58,983 bases of DNA from Liolophura sinensis (taxonomy: Eukaryota > Mollusca > Polyplacophora > Chitonida > Chitonidae): positions 31,027,645 to 31,086,627 of the forward strand of contig NC_088305.1 in NCBI RefSeq assembly GCF_032854445.1, in the 5' to 3' direction. This document shows, piece by piece, positions 40,092 to 51,917 of the stretch (its first letter is position 1; every line of letters starts with the position of its first letter). The notes under the pieces were generated by a model that did no database searches, was not told where the DNA came from, and worked only from the letters and a program-made list of their open reading frames with translations. The translations under genes were made by a program, and so were the position numbers.

Positions 40092-43000
40092 TCACAGCTT
40101 TCCTACCATACCAATGGCAGAGAGAAAGTCAAAAATAGTATCACTACCTACAGAATTGAAAAGTTCTGCAGGAGAGCTCACGTGATAAAAAGAATCTCGC
40201 GCAGGAGCAAAGTCGCCACAGTCAAGCAATATGTGCTTGACTGCGAACCGTTGATCACAAGCAAAACAATGAGGTGCATCTTCTCCTTTCAACAAATACC
40301 CATGCGTAGCACGTGTGTGACCGATACGACACCTCCTCAATATGCAAGAGCGGAGACGATGCCGTGAAAAGGAAGGTGATGGACCAACAAACTAACGAAT
40401 ATCATGCAGTTTGTTGGTTGTCCGGTCATCCCATTGAGCCTGAAACAAACGCTTAATATAGGAGCAAATAAGTGAAAGCAAGTCCGAATATGAAACGTCA
40501 ATTTGGGTAGTAATCGAATGCAGAGCCGCCTTAGCGGCTTCTCTGCAGCAGTATTCCCTGGGATACCCATATGCCCGGGCACCCAACAAAAGACAATTAT
40601 AAAATCTTCATTAAGTCGTTTAAACATCTCCCTGATAGACAGAATGTCTGGATGTACAGGCGATCCAACCCGAATTGCCTGGAGGCAGGAGAGGGAGTCA
40701 GAGCAGATGAGAAATCTGCTACCTCCGAGCTCTGGGAGTGAGCACAAAATTGCCTTGGCTTCCACAGTAAATACACAACAGGAATTTGGAAACCGAGTTG
40801 ACATGGATCTGGGCCCAAGGACAGCGGCAGAAGCCACGCCATCATCATCCTTGGAACCGTCAGTAAATACACGGTGATAAAATGGATACTTTGAACACAT
40901 ATTACTAAACTCCCGTTGGTGTACTAGAAGGTTGGTGGAAGATTTCTTCAGGGAGGAGAGCGATATATCAACCTGACGCTCAGGACATAGCCACGGTGGA
41001 TCTTCCTGGATGCGTATGGGGGCGATAGTATCCAGCCAAAGTTCAGCTGCTTGCGCATGCTCCTGGATGCGGACACCTAGTGGAGGAACAATGGATAGCC
41101 TCCGAGGATGTAAGTCTTCAAACTCCGGAAGGAAGACACAATCAAAGGCTGGGTTGGTTGGATTGGCTCTAAGCTTGGTGATATACTGTAAGGATAGTTT
41201 AGTTCTTCGAAGCTCCAGAGGAGGCTCGTTTGCCTCAACATACAGACTCTCCACAGGAGAGGTGCGGAAAGCACCTAAGCACAACCGTAGGGCCTGGTGA
41301 TGTACAGTATTTAGTTTCTTCAACTGGGAGCGTGACGCACCTCCATAAACACTGCAGGCATAGTCTAGCTTAGAACGAATCAGTGCTCGGTAGAGCTGAA
41401 GTAGGCTTTCATGATCCCCTCCCCTTCGAGCACTAGAGACAACCTTGAAAATATCAAGCGCCTTTAGGCATCTGGCCTTAAGATAATTAATGTGAGATTT
41501 AAATGTAAGGTGCTTATCGAATATCACCCCGAGGAATTTTGCCTCCGGCACAACCTTGATGGGGGACCCATCTAAAAATACCTTGGAGTCTTCATGGGGG
41601 AAGTACTTCCGACAAAAGTGTACACAGTTAGTCTTTGACTTGGAGAACTTAAATCCGTTCTCCAGTGCCCAGGTATGGATTTTTTAAGGCAAAGCTGCAG
41701 CTGTCTCTAGACAGTGTGCATACCTTTGCCTCAACAAGAGTTACCAAGATCATCCACCAAAAGGGAACCGTTCATACTATGAGATAAAACACTGGCAAGG
41801 CTATTAATCTTAATGGTAAAGAGAGTAACTGATAAAATGTTGCCATGAGGAACCCCCTGATCTTAATTCTTGTTCTAAGAATTTACGAATAAAGTCAGGA
41901 AGCCGACCTCTAAGGCCAAATTAATGCACATCTTTCATAATACCATGTTTCCAAGTAGTGTCTCATGACTTTTCCAGATCAAAAAAAGACAGATACGACA
42001 TGGTCGCGATTAACGATACGTTCTTAATAAAGGATTCTAGACGAACAAGATGATCAACAGTTTTGCGATTCTTTCGAAATCCACATTGAATGTCGCTTAT
42101 CAACTCGTTAGTCTCCAAAAACCAGACTAAGCGATCGTAAATCATCCTCTCCACAGTCTTGCATACACAACTGGTTAAGGAAATAGGACGATAGTTATTT
42201 GGATCGGTAGAATCCTTTTCGGGCTTTGGGATGGGGACAATAATAGCGTTTTTCCCTGAAGCAGGAAAATTCCCGGAAATCCAAATGGTATTAAAAATTC
42301 CATGAAGTACCCTCAAGGAAGATCCATGAAGATGCTAATAGTGGATATCATCTGGCCCTGGAGTTGACTCATGGGCCTTGCTCAAGGACGCGGATAGTTC
42401 ATGTAGAGAAAATGTAGCATTGTAGGATTCTTCATTTGAGGATGTAAAATCAAGAAGACTTGCCTCGGCCTGTTCCTTGTTACGCTGGAACTGAGGCAAG
42501 TAATTATCTGAAGACGAATGGTGCGCAAAAGAAGCGCCTAACCTATTAGCTATGTGAAGTTTTTCTGTGAAAGAATTATTACCGTCTTTAAGGTGATTGA
42601 CAGTGACATTGGATCCCTTGCCTTTTTGACATAGGGGTAGGATAATTAATCTTAGAAACATAACGTTTACAAGAGTCGCATTTGGACTGTTTGATAGTCC
42701 AACTGGTTTTAGCTGGAGTACGCCTAATATCGTCTAAATTACCGGGAGATGGTCTACGTCGGTACACGCGCTCAGCACGTTTCCTGAAACGCCTAGCTCG
42801 TTTACAGTCCTCCGTGAACCACGGTTTCTTAATACGGGGAACCGCACATGATTTTGGGATACATTTGGAGGCTATATCGATTAGATGATCCGAGAAAAAC
42901 TGGATAGGATCAACTGCATCAAGGAAAAGGTCGCTAATAAGAGTTTCACCACACAGAACAGCAAAGCGGGGCCAGTCTGCTTTATCATAAATAAAGTGTG

Positions 43001-43242
43001 GAAGGGAGGAAGATACCGGGTCCTCAAGGGTAAGTATGGTGGGGAAGTGGTTGCCTCGTGGCAACAGACGTGGCAACAGCGTGATGAGATACATAACCTC
43101 GACGTTGATAACTAGGATCAGTCATTAGAGTTTCCTGCAAGCTAAAAACTATAGGATTGAGGTCTTGAGCTAACATCTGGACCTTTGCGAGGTTACACCT
43201 CAATCCTCTACAGTTCCACTCTAAGATCTTTGTAGTAGCCAT
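40092..43242 (-). pseudogene. LINE ORF2: endonuclease remnant, reverse transcriptase, RNase H
   Basis: It starts at the ATG at 43242 with MATTKILEWNCRG and VFSLQET, the start of an APE endonuclease, but most of that domain is missing before DKADWPRF at about 42980. Reverse transcriptase landmarks are ESTPGPDDIHY, NYRPISLTSCVCKTVERMIY, CGFRKNRKTVDHL and GVPHGNILS. The active-site box reads SLLVDDL (near 41745), with Leu where the catalytic box normally has Tyr. The thumb region AKFLGVIFDKHLTFKSHINY opens a long frame (40337-41551) that includes RNase H motifs FTDGSKDDDG, EAKAIL, CSDSLSCLQ and WVPGHMGIPGN. The last segment (40092-40340) has RCRIGHTRATHGYLL and HCFACDQRFAVKHILLDC. At least four frame breaks are present. 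Confidence 0.8.
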
Positions 43243-44526
43243 TATGAATATTTATTTCTTTTTTTCCTGGACTTTTTATACATCGCTGCCCTACACTCAG
43301 AAAAACCTTCCTGTGACAACGTTATCAACTTCCTCTGCTTTTTAGCCTTGTCAACTTTAGGATCGCGTCGCAATGCGCGATAGTACGACCCCGGGGATGT
43401 TAAGACAGGTACCAAGACCTCGCCCTTGCCATTGGTATAGGTAGGCAAGTCTTCGGGTACATCCATTTCCGAAAGAGATTCCTCCATATTGGATTCTCCA
43501 CCAGCACTAGACATATCAGATTGCTGAGAGCTTCCCTGAGGATCAAGACAATCTGCTATATCTCTAGGGTCTAACTGTGACATTGTAGACGGGTCAGGGC
43601 TGAGCGTGCTACCCCATAAGGACGGACTCTTACCTTTGGAGGGCGTCAAGCCACTGGATTGCGTCTCCTTAATGCAGGATGGCATAGTATTCGAAACTTT
43701 TGACGATCTAGGGAGTGAGGAGGTATTCGAGATTTGACTTATGCTAACAACCCACTCCGAGCTATTTGACGTCTGGAATGCCTCGCAAAGTCTCTGGGGC
43801 CCACCTACTACTGGCGATTCACTTAATTTCCTGACCTTCTTTGTAGCATCAATGCCCTTATTTCGATGTTTTTGCTGGAGGACATGGATTTGGTGACAGC
43901 CTGCCACTCTCCAGCTTCCTCTGTATCAGCAGTATAGTTACCCAAAGTCCCCTTATTTTGTTGACTGGAAGGAACAGACTCGCCAGAAACCCCAATTTCC
44001 ATATCATCCCCATGTCCCTCACTATAATTACCATCATCATCTCCTAGTCATTCTCACCTTTATTGTCACCTTCAACTTCATAATCATTACTATAATCATC
44101 ATGATCATCGTCATCATCATCATTGCAATCGTTATCGTCATTATCGCCGTTGTCATTTTCATCGCTCAACGGACAGCCCTTTTGAAAGAGGCCTGCCTGT
44201 TTACACTTGAGGTATTTATCCTTTAAAGGACAGTCGGCGTTGAAATGTTCTGTGCTATCGCAGAAGTGACAGGCAGGGACCTGACCTCTGTACCGCAAAG
44301 GAATTCTAAAATTCCCAACCGGAAATGATTGTGGAATGATCTCGGTCACACCACTCATGTAAATACGGCGCAAACCATTCTCTAGTAACCTACCAAAAAG
44401 GTAATGTTCCCGCCTGACGTGATGGACCGTGCCAAACATCAAACCTTGAATAGTGTCATCGGGCACCTCGATCGGACATAGAGATCTAACCAGGAGCCTT
44501 TGCTCCTCCACATCATATATTTTCAC
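43242..44526 (-). pseudogene. LINE ORF1 with CCHC zinc knuckle
   Basis: The first frame (44044-44526) has an esterase-free, RRM-like region with IRRIYMSGVTEIIP-like sequence, then the knuckle CHFCDSTEHFNADC (C-x2-C-x4-H-x4-C) and a long Asp/Asn run. After a stop and frame change it continues to 43242 and ends in a basic tail KKSRKKRNKYS. Its stop overlaps the ORF2 start as TAATG. The frame also extends upstream of 44526 past a stop (SGNVTVATQTLKEQLLTSGF), so the true start is further right. Confidence 0.7.
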
Positions 44527-44965
44527 AGTCTAACCCTTTGAATGTGAAGCCGCTAGTCAACAGCTGTTCTTTCAAAGTTTGCGTAGCCACTGTAACATTA
44601 CCAGACTGGTTGTACACCTCCCTGTATTACAAGCTTAAGGCTTAAGGACCTATTTACTCGCCCTGCCCACAACATTGTGGCCAGGACGAGAACTACTACC
44701 CTAAAGAGAGGACCACACTATGCTTTGGGAACAGTGTGGAGGCTGAGTGAAAAATAGATAAAGTATTACAAAGTGGAAATGCACTAAACTATGTAGAGGC
44801 TATTTACAGAGAGGCTAGTGAATACGTCCTGCCGCTAAGAGCGACAGAACGTAATATCGCACCACCCTCAAACTGGGTGACCACTAAACAAAAGCTGATC
44901 AAGTGTTGACAAAAACCCTATTCAGCCAAGAGCACAAAGGCTAGTTCCACGGCCAGCCAGGGACT

Positions 44966-45140
44966 CATTTATTTATGTATTCCATTGGTGTTTTACGCCG
45001 TACTCAAGAATATTTCAATTATACGACGTCGGCCAGCGTTATAATGGGGCGAACTCACCACGACCGCACTGGTGAAAGGCTTCCGTGTCGTTGCGCCGCG
45101 CTGGCACGCTAACCACCTCGGCCGCGGAGGCCGGCTCTTG
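44966..45140 (-). mobile_element. SINE family A with tRNA-like head, internal deletion
   Basis: On the + strand it begins with the reversed tail (catttatttatgtattccat, tggtgttttacgccgtact) and passes after a deletion into a head that on the - strand reads gccgaggtggttagcgtgcc (A box) and gtcgtggtgagttc (B box region). Confidence 0.75.
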
Positions 45141-45480
45141 CTGAAACTGTTCCTGAATACAGACGTCGGCTCCGTAGAGCAATGTAGTTTAAAACATGTT
45201 CTCTGAAACAATTTGTTTTCATGATGACGAACTTAATCAATATATTGCCATTTACTTAAACATCATAGTCTAGAATTTTTCACTTTTACATGTCGATCAG
45301 TGGGTGGAAAAAATCGGAATGCTTAAGTTTGAACACAGACCTTTGATAAGTTATTGATAAACTTTCACACACACCCCCATTCGTGGAAGATAAGTTGTTG
45401 GACTACTCAAACGTCCACATGGTGGACTGAGTGCCTAATCACTAATATCACTACACGAACAATGACAGTGGGAATCTAGA
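45141..45480 (+). other. Stretch without recognised content
   Basis: I see no gene or named repeat between the two SINE copies. Confidence 0.5.
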
Positions 45481-45487
45481 AATGCGT

Positions 45488-45555
45488 AGACCTAGGCGGG
45501 ATTTGAACCCGCACCTCGTCTGCTACACCAATATTCTGTGCCAGTCTGTAAGTCT
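45488..45555 (-). repeat. tRNA-like sequence, probably a SINE head
   Basis: On the - strand a 68-base stretch starts agactta and ends taggtct; these pair over seven bases (one G-T pair). It contains a perfect T arm, gcggg, ttcaaat, cccgc (45496-45512), and an A-box-like tggcacag. The D and anticodon arms do not fold convincingly, so it is more likely a tRNA-derived SINE head or tRNA pseudogene than a working tRNA. It points away from the SINE tail next to it. Confidence 0.5.
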
Positions 45556-45614
45556 GACGTGGGAAAGTTCGTCAGTACCTTACAAATGGTCGGTAGTATG
45601 TTCCGGGCACTTCG

Positions 45615-45800
45615 ATCACCGTACGTGGGAGGGTCTTCTAGCAACCTGCGGATGGTCGTGGATTTCCCCCGGGCTCTGGCCTTTTTCATCCCACCATAAT
45701 GCTGGCCGCCATCGTATAAGTGAAATATTCTTGAGTGCGGCGTAAAACGCCAATCAAATAAATAAATACATGAATGAATGAATAAATAAATAAATAAATA
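45615..45800 (+). mobile_element. SINE family A, body and tail
   Basis: The copy runs from gtgggagggtcttctagcaa through ccaccataatgctggccgcc to a long aaataaataaat tail. Its own forward head is not present. Confidence 0.8.
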
Positions 45801-46099
45801 AAACATCGGTCACCCATAAAACTGACCAGTAAAATATTCTTGAACATGGAGTTTAACAACAATAAACAAATGCAGTGAATATAACCTATCGTGCTATAGC
45901 CTATAGTATATTAACGCTGTGTATTTTATGAACCCGTCTTTAGTAACGTTTAATAAAATATGTCCTTCAACATTGTAACATTGAACTATGTTGATGACTG
46001 CAAAAACCCGGCATAATGGACACGTCTCATTGGACAAACCCAATACTTATCAGATGCCACTTACACTATGAGCTTAATTCGCTGCATATAGAAGATATA

Positions 46100-47880
46100 G
46101 ATCTAATATCAGTTTTTCATACGTAGGTTCGCAATCTTAGAAAGCACTCTGATGAAAATACTTTCATCTTACACAATATTAATCACACATTCACTGCCTT
46201 AGGTTTTTTTCCGAAAGTTGGCTCAATCGCTCAACTGAGGACGGGTATGAGATCCAAGGCTACACTGCTTATTCAATCTCTAGAAAACATTAATAAGGCG
46301 GTGGAGCCGTTCTTGTTTAAGCCGGGTAGCTTAATGTAAAATAAGACAAGCGTTTCCCTTCCATATTAATGACGTTCCCTTATAAAGCCGATGCTTGTAG
46401 AATTCCATTTTCACGGGAATAGAAATATTGTTTGTATCATTTACCAGCCTCCAGGCAAAAGTGTTCAGTTCTTTAACGACTATATCGTAAGAAATACATA
46501 TTATTAAAGAGATTTCGATGTTGATCTATTTAAGATATATCGTATCATATCAGGGGAGATTCTAGAACAAAACAAATGTAATTATTGCTTCCCACATACA
46601 GCAAAACCCACATGCATTTTTAAAAGAATCGATATATTATAATTAACAATATATTAACAAATTTCGATAAGCATCACCTTGTGTCGGGGTTTCTTCTTGC
46701 AGATATCACTTAACGCTTTCCTATCAACCATATACATGTATGTTTACATGAAATGGAAGGAGAATTAAAACCACGACAAGAAAAAATTACATTCCGGATA
46801 ATGAAACCAACAAATAGAGGAATTCATACAAGCAATATCTACCAGTGATTGAGACCATATCCTAACTAAACCATATGGGGAGGAAATACATAATAAAAAT
46901 ATATTGAAACTTTGATATGTTTCATATAAAATGTAGGATATTGTACATGTATTTCTGTTATGCCGTTTGAACCAAAGGCACGTCGCTTAATAAAACCACG
47001 GATAATATGGGTGACTTTTAAGTCCTGTTTATCCTACGAATACGCTGTATCGAAAAAAACACCAAATAAATAACACAAAAAACGTAAATTAGTATAGAAC
47101 TAACCTTAACACAAGTCTACTAAATTGTTGTGTTTATCGATGAAAACATACCATGAGCGCAAGTTTATGGATACAAATCAAGTTTTGAAAGCTGTGCGAA
47201 CAAAAATCTTGACGAACTGATGATTCGAAAGAAAAGTAAATCCCTATGTAAGAGAACCTTCAATATATTCGGCGAAAATAATGCCAATCGTTTTGCTGGA
47301 GCGTCTTAATTCACACTTCTCTTCATTAGCCGAGAGCTTTTGAGAGAAAAAAATCAGAGATACAGTACAGCTGATCCTAAAGGAGTATCTTTCTGATCCT
47401 AGTCCAATGGCATTTGTATTTGACTCGGTGGATGATATTTTAGTTCAAAATACCATATGCCCTTTGAAATCCTCCTCGCCTAGCATCTACGGCATTAGAA
47501 AGTCAGTTTTAAAACTTGTTGCCTCTTGTATTAGGGAACCACATCACATCTTTTAGATGGAAAACTGTCCAACTACTGTATTATTTTAAAATAAGCTCAA
47601 ATTTCCAAATATATTCAAAGCCGATGAAATTAGAGAAGTTGAAAACTGAAGACCAATTTCTGTCCTACCTTGGATAAGCAAAATTACGGAAAAACTAGAA
47701 GCGTTTACAGTGTATTTTGAGGAGGTATCATTCTACCGATCTGTTTGCTCGAGCTTCTCTTCAGAACAAACTGCGGCTCAGGAAAATAAACCATCTACAG
47801 CCGTTACATTATTGGATCTGTCAAAAGCAAATGTCACAGATTGTTCTCCAGATCATTTACTCTTACACTAGTGGCGTATT
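46100..47880 (+). mobile_element. Decayed LINE, endonuclease and reverse transcriptase traces
   Basis: Near 46420-46500 the + strand reads RNIVCIIYQPPGKSVQFFND, an endonuclease-like strand. From 47290 to 47860 one frame, with stops, gives LKSSSPSIYGIRKSVLKL, FKADEIREVEN, RPISVLPWISKITEKL and STAVTLLDLSKA, the classic fingers and palm blocks of a CR1/L2/Rex-type reverse transcriptase. No intact frame remains. The 3' end is not clear; a T run at 47882-47898 follows. Confidence 0.65.
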
Positions 47881-48059
47881 ATTATTTTTTTTTTTTTTGG
47901 CGTTTTGCCATACTTTAAACCTTATTCACCTTTAATCATATAGTCAGACGTATCACTGTCAGTGTCCTGGGAAAGATCTCCTTCCTAAAGCCAGTGTACA
48001 TGAAAGTGAACATTTCTGTTATATGGTTAACAAAATGAAGGGAAATGATATCCACCAAT

Positions 48060-48200
48060 GTAGCCCGCTGTACTTCAGCATACCAATGTGGTGCATAAAA
48101 CCCACCGTACTTCAGCATACCAGTGTGGTGCATATAAGCCACCATATTTCAGCATCCCAATGTGGTGCATATAACCCACCGTACTTCAGTATAACAACGT
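48060..48200 (+). repeat. 37-bp tandem repeat, four copies
   Basis: The units share gtacttcagcataccaatgt and ggtgcatataacccacc. Confidence 0.85.
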
Positions 48201-48649
48201 GCGTGTTGAAATCAACATGCCAGCTCCTTTACACGGGCTTCCTTGTAATTCAATGAAAACAAAATGTAAGACAAAAGAAAATAAGAAATGTTGCTTAATA
48301 ATAAGTATTCCAGATACACTTTCCAATACTATAATTTATCCGTGTATACCGTATAATTTTGTACCATCCTGCATTTTTATCAAGCTGTTCCGGTTGGATG
48401 CTTACTGCTTCTAATTATCCATAGGCACTTACTATACACACAACTGTTTGATGTCACCATGACACACTTAAGGTATTGACCGTATCAGTCCACTTCACTT
48501 TTGTCGAGCTGACCAGAGCGAAGACTTCACTGATCTGTAATAAGGTAATACCTGTACTGCGTCTATTTACACAGTCTGGGCCTTTTTCATTTTCCTAAAT
48601 TTTTGTGTAAAACATATGTTCGAACATGTATCCAGGAATAATGAATGAA

Positions 48650-49030
48650 CTTTCCTGCTCGTTCATGATTCAACAGAAGATTTCTTTTATGATTCAGAAG
48701 ATAGTTCACTCGTGATACGGAAGTTTACTCATGATTCAGAAGAGAGTTCACTCGTGATACGGAAGAGAGTTTATATTCATGATTTAGAAGACAGTTCACT
48801 TGTGACACGGAAGAAATTTCATTCATGATTCAGAGGATAGTGTACTCTTGATACGGAAGAGAGTTCGATCAAGATGCAGAAGATAGTTCACTCGTGATAC
48901 TGAAGAGATTTTTATTTATGAATTAGAAGAGAGTTCATTAACGATTCAGAAGAGCTTTCACTTATTATTCAGAAGATAGTTCTATCATGATTCAGGAGAG
49001 TTCATTCATGATTTCGAGGAGATTTTCTGT
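48650..49030 (+). repeat. 23-bp degenerate tandem repeat
   Basis: Alternating half-units such as gttcactcgtgatacggaag and tcatgattcagaagaga are repeated about 15 times with many substitutions. Confidence 0.85.
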
Positions 49031-49184
49031 TCGCAAATCTAATGACTGTGATTATCGTGATTCACACTGGTGGGAGGGGAGCAGGAGGCGGTAATCTTTT
49101 GACACTAATGATTCAGGTTCGGATAAAGTTCCAGTGGACAACTTTTTGACTTACCTGGGCGATTTACGCAGCTGATTTTTAATT

Positions 49185-49620
49185 TATCCAGATGATAGTG
49201 AAGTTTTTACCATTGATTCATAGCAGGCGTGTGGGGTTGATTTGTAATTACCGTGGTTGATTATGCAGTTTTCGCCTTTGATTCGTAGCAGAAGTGTACG
49301 GTTGATTTCTAATTACTGGGCTTGTTTGTGGAGTTTTTACCGTAGATTCCGAGAAGGTGTGTACGGTTGATTTTGTCAGGTTAGAGCAGGGGTTTATGTT
49401 TAATTTATTATTTCCATGGTAGACTGGGCAGTTTTTGCCGTTGGTTCATAGCAAGAGTGCACGGATGATTTGTAATCACCATGATTGATTGTGACGTTTA
49501 TACCGTTAATTAGTAGCGGTTGTGTACGGTTGATCTCTTCTTACTGCGCAGGGTTCTTTGTGGAGTTTTTGTCGTTGCTTAGTAAGAGAAGTGTATGTTT
49601 GAATTGTTATTGCAGTATGT
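49185..49620 (+). repeat. Degenerate repeat of roughly 75-bp units
   Basis: The words gtgtacggttgatt, gtaattaccgtggttgat and gcagtttttgccgttg-like recur about six times at loose spacing. Confidence 0.65.
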
Positions 49621-49854
49621 TTGATCGATGCTTACAGTATTATTGGTAATATATTGGTAATTACAAACAATAAGGAAATATCTTAATTCATATAAATGGA
49701 GTCAGTTCCTTTATTTACAATTTGGAAATCGCATTTGAGAGGAATAACCTCCCAAACTTAGTTTTAATGCCACACCTATTTCCACCTTACTTTATGAATC
49801 CGTCACACTGATGGATACAGGCAATCGTCAGGCCAGATGAGTTTGACTAATGTG

Positions 49855-50765
49855 TGCTAATGTACCTTTGCTAACCGTGTGATAATGTGCTTTTGGTGAT
49901 AGTGTTCTAATGTACCTTTGATAACAGTGTAATAATGAGCCACTGGTGACAGTGTGATAATTAATGCACATCTGGTGACAGTGTGATAATTAATGCACGT
50001 CTGGTGACAGTGTGATAATGTACCTCTGGTGACAGTGTGATAATGTACATCCGGTGACAGCGTGATAATGTACATCCGGTGACAGTGTGATAATGTGCAT
50101 GTGGTGGTGACAGTGTGATAATGTACATCCGGTGACAGTGTGATAATGTACATGTGGCGACAGTGTGATACTGTACATATGGTGACAGTGTGATAATGTA
50201 CATCTGGTGACTGTGATAATGTGCATGTGGTGGTGACAGTGTGATAATGTACATGTTGTGACAGTGTGATAATGTACATCTGGTGAGTGTGATAATGTGC
50301 ATGTGGTGGTGACAGTGTGATAATCTACATGTGGTGACAGTGTGATAATGTACATCTGGTTACAGTGTGATAATGTGCATGTGGTGACTGTGATAATGTA
50401 CATGTGGTGACAGTGTGATAATGCACATGTGGTGACAGTGTGAAAGTGTACATCTGGTGACAGTGTGATAATGTGCATGTGGTGACAGTGTGATAACGTT
50501 CATCTGGTGACAGTGTGATAATGTACCTCTGGTGACAGTGTGATAATGTACATGCAATTACAGTGTGATAATGTACCTCTGGTGACAGTATGATAATGTA
50601 CGTCTGGTGACAGTGTGATAATATACCTCTGATGACAGTGTGATAATGTACATGTGGTGACAGTGTGATAATGTACATGTGTTGACAGTGTAATAGTGTA
50701 CCTCTGGTGACAGAGTGATAATGTATCTCTGGTGACAGTGTGATAATTAATGTACATCTGGTGAA
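49855..50765 (+). repeat. 25-bp minisatellite
   Basis: About 36 copies of gtgacagtgtgataatgtac followed by atctg. Deletions of five bases in some units change the phase. Frames of up to 162 codons on the - strand (His- and Thr-rich) come only from the repeat. Confidence 0.95.
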
Positions 50766-50864
50766 ACAAAACCGTTGAAAACCTGCCACATGTCATGCGT
50801 TTAGAACTGTTATCTTAAACTTAAAGTGGGAAATTTATTAGTGAATGAATACGACACTTAACAT

Positions 50865-51135
50865 TGCTCTGGCGGAAATAGGTAATAACTGAACATTAGT
50901 ATCCGCCGTTATTTTGACCAATATGACGTTTAACAGCAATCATGCAAAAAAAAAAGAATTATTACGCTGTAACAAATCGCTGAAACTTTACCGATCGTGG
51001 CGTTTAACAGTAATCATGCAAAGACCAGAATTATTCCGCTTGGCGGAAACTTTGCCGCTCGTGCCGTGTGACAGCAATCTCTCGGAAAACTGTATTATTC
51101 CTCCGTCACATATATGGCTGAAACTGTACCCAAGT
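50865..51135 (+). repeat. Degenerate repeat of about 68 bp, three copies
   Basis: Blocks gtttaacagcaatcatgcaa, gaattatt and tgaaactttaccgatcgtg recur three times with substitutions. Confidence 0.6.
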
Positions 51136-51514
51136 ACAGCATTAAGGGCAAAACAGTGTACGAAATGATAATATCCAGGGATAACGAACATACTGATGTT
51201 TAAATCTGAGAAATTTAGTAAAAGTATTGACTGTCTTTGTTCCAGTAATGAAATGACCACAAATGAACTCTTAACTACACATCACAACAAAAGAAGGAAC
51301 TATATGATGCTGATATGGTTAACCGCTTGCTGTCGTTAGGATTACTACTTATCGCCAACTTCCGAAGCACTAATCAACTGGCTCCTTACGCAGACAGAAA
51401 AAAGAATGGTTACTCCACACCTGTTACCATGCACAAGCCATATACATTAGACGTACCATGATAACAATGTTTATTTTTTGCTATAACTTGAACCGCTATA
51501 ACTAATGTTCCTTT

Positions 51515-51785
51515 TGCCACACGTCCTTGTACTGGTGTAGAAACAATCAGAGTCTCCTACTGTACTGGCTGCTCAATCAACGACGATTCTTTGTAAGTTT
51601 ATATGATGGAGTGAATAGGGCTAAAGCGAGATAAATAAGCTAGTGGCCAAACGTCCTTGTACTGGTGTCGGACAATAAGCTTGTTCAGTCTCCTACTGTA
51701 CTGACTGCTCAATCAACGGCGATTCCCTGTAAGTACATATCATGGTTAATAGGGCTTAAGGTAGAAACATAAGCTACTGGCTGTT
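51515..51785 (+). repeat. Direct duplication of about 130 bp
   Basis: The block starting acgtccttgtactggtgt at 51523 is repeated at 51648, including tctcctactgtactg and gctcaatcaacg. Identity is roughly 85 per cent with small indels. Confidence 0.85.
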
Positions 51786-51917
51786 CCATCAACCATACTG
51801 ACTTGCATATGCGGAAAACGCCATATACAGACTGTTTGAATCAAGACTCGTAGAATACATATTTAATTTAATATTTGAGGTTGTCAGACAACCTTTTTTT
51901 TTTTTTTTTTTTTTTTT

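Larger units (their letters stand above)
39935..44960 (-). mobile_element. I-group-like LINE with RNase H, degenerate
   Basis: The element reads leftward: ORF1 with a CCHC knuckle, ORF2 with remnants of an APE endonuclease, reverse transcriptase, RNase H and a C-terminal Cys/His domain, then a 3' end. A LINE with RNase H and an ORF1 knuckle fits the I group (I, Nimb and relatives). The 3' end (near 39935-39990) has tcactcactcactcact and aataaataaataaag and resembles the tails of both SINE families here. The region 44640-44960 has no frame and is probably the 5' untranslated part, but the true 5' border is uncertain. Frameshifts, a truncated endonuclease and a changed active site show it is inactive. 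Confidence 0.8.

Noticed and set aside
40503-40877. A 124-codon frame on the + strand
   Set aside because: It is antisense to the LINE RNase H region and has no recognisable protein.
45488-45555. Functional tRNA gene
   Set aside because: The D and anticodon arms do not fold in the standard way, so only a tRNA-like element is claimed.
49857-50796. His/Thr-rich frames of up to 162 codons on the - strand
   Set aside because: They are the 25-bp minisatellite translated; three overlapping frames are open at once.
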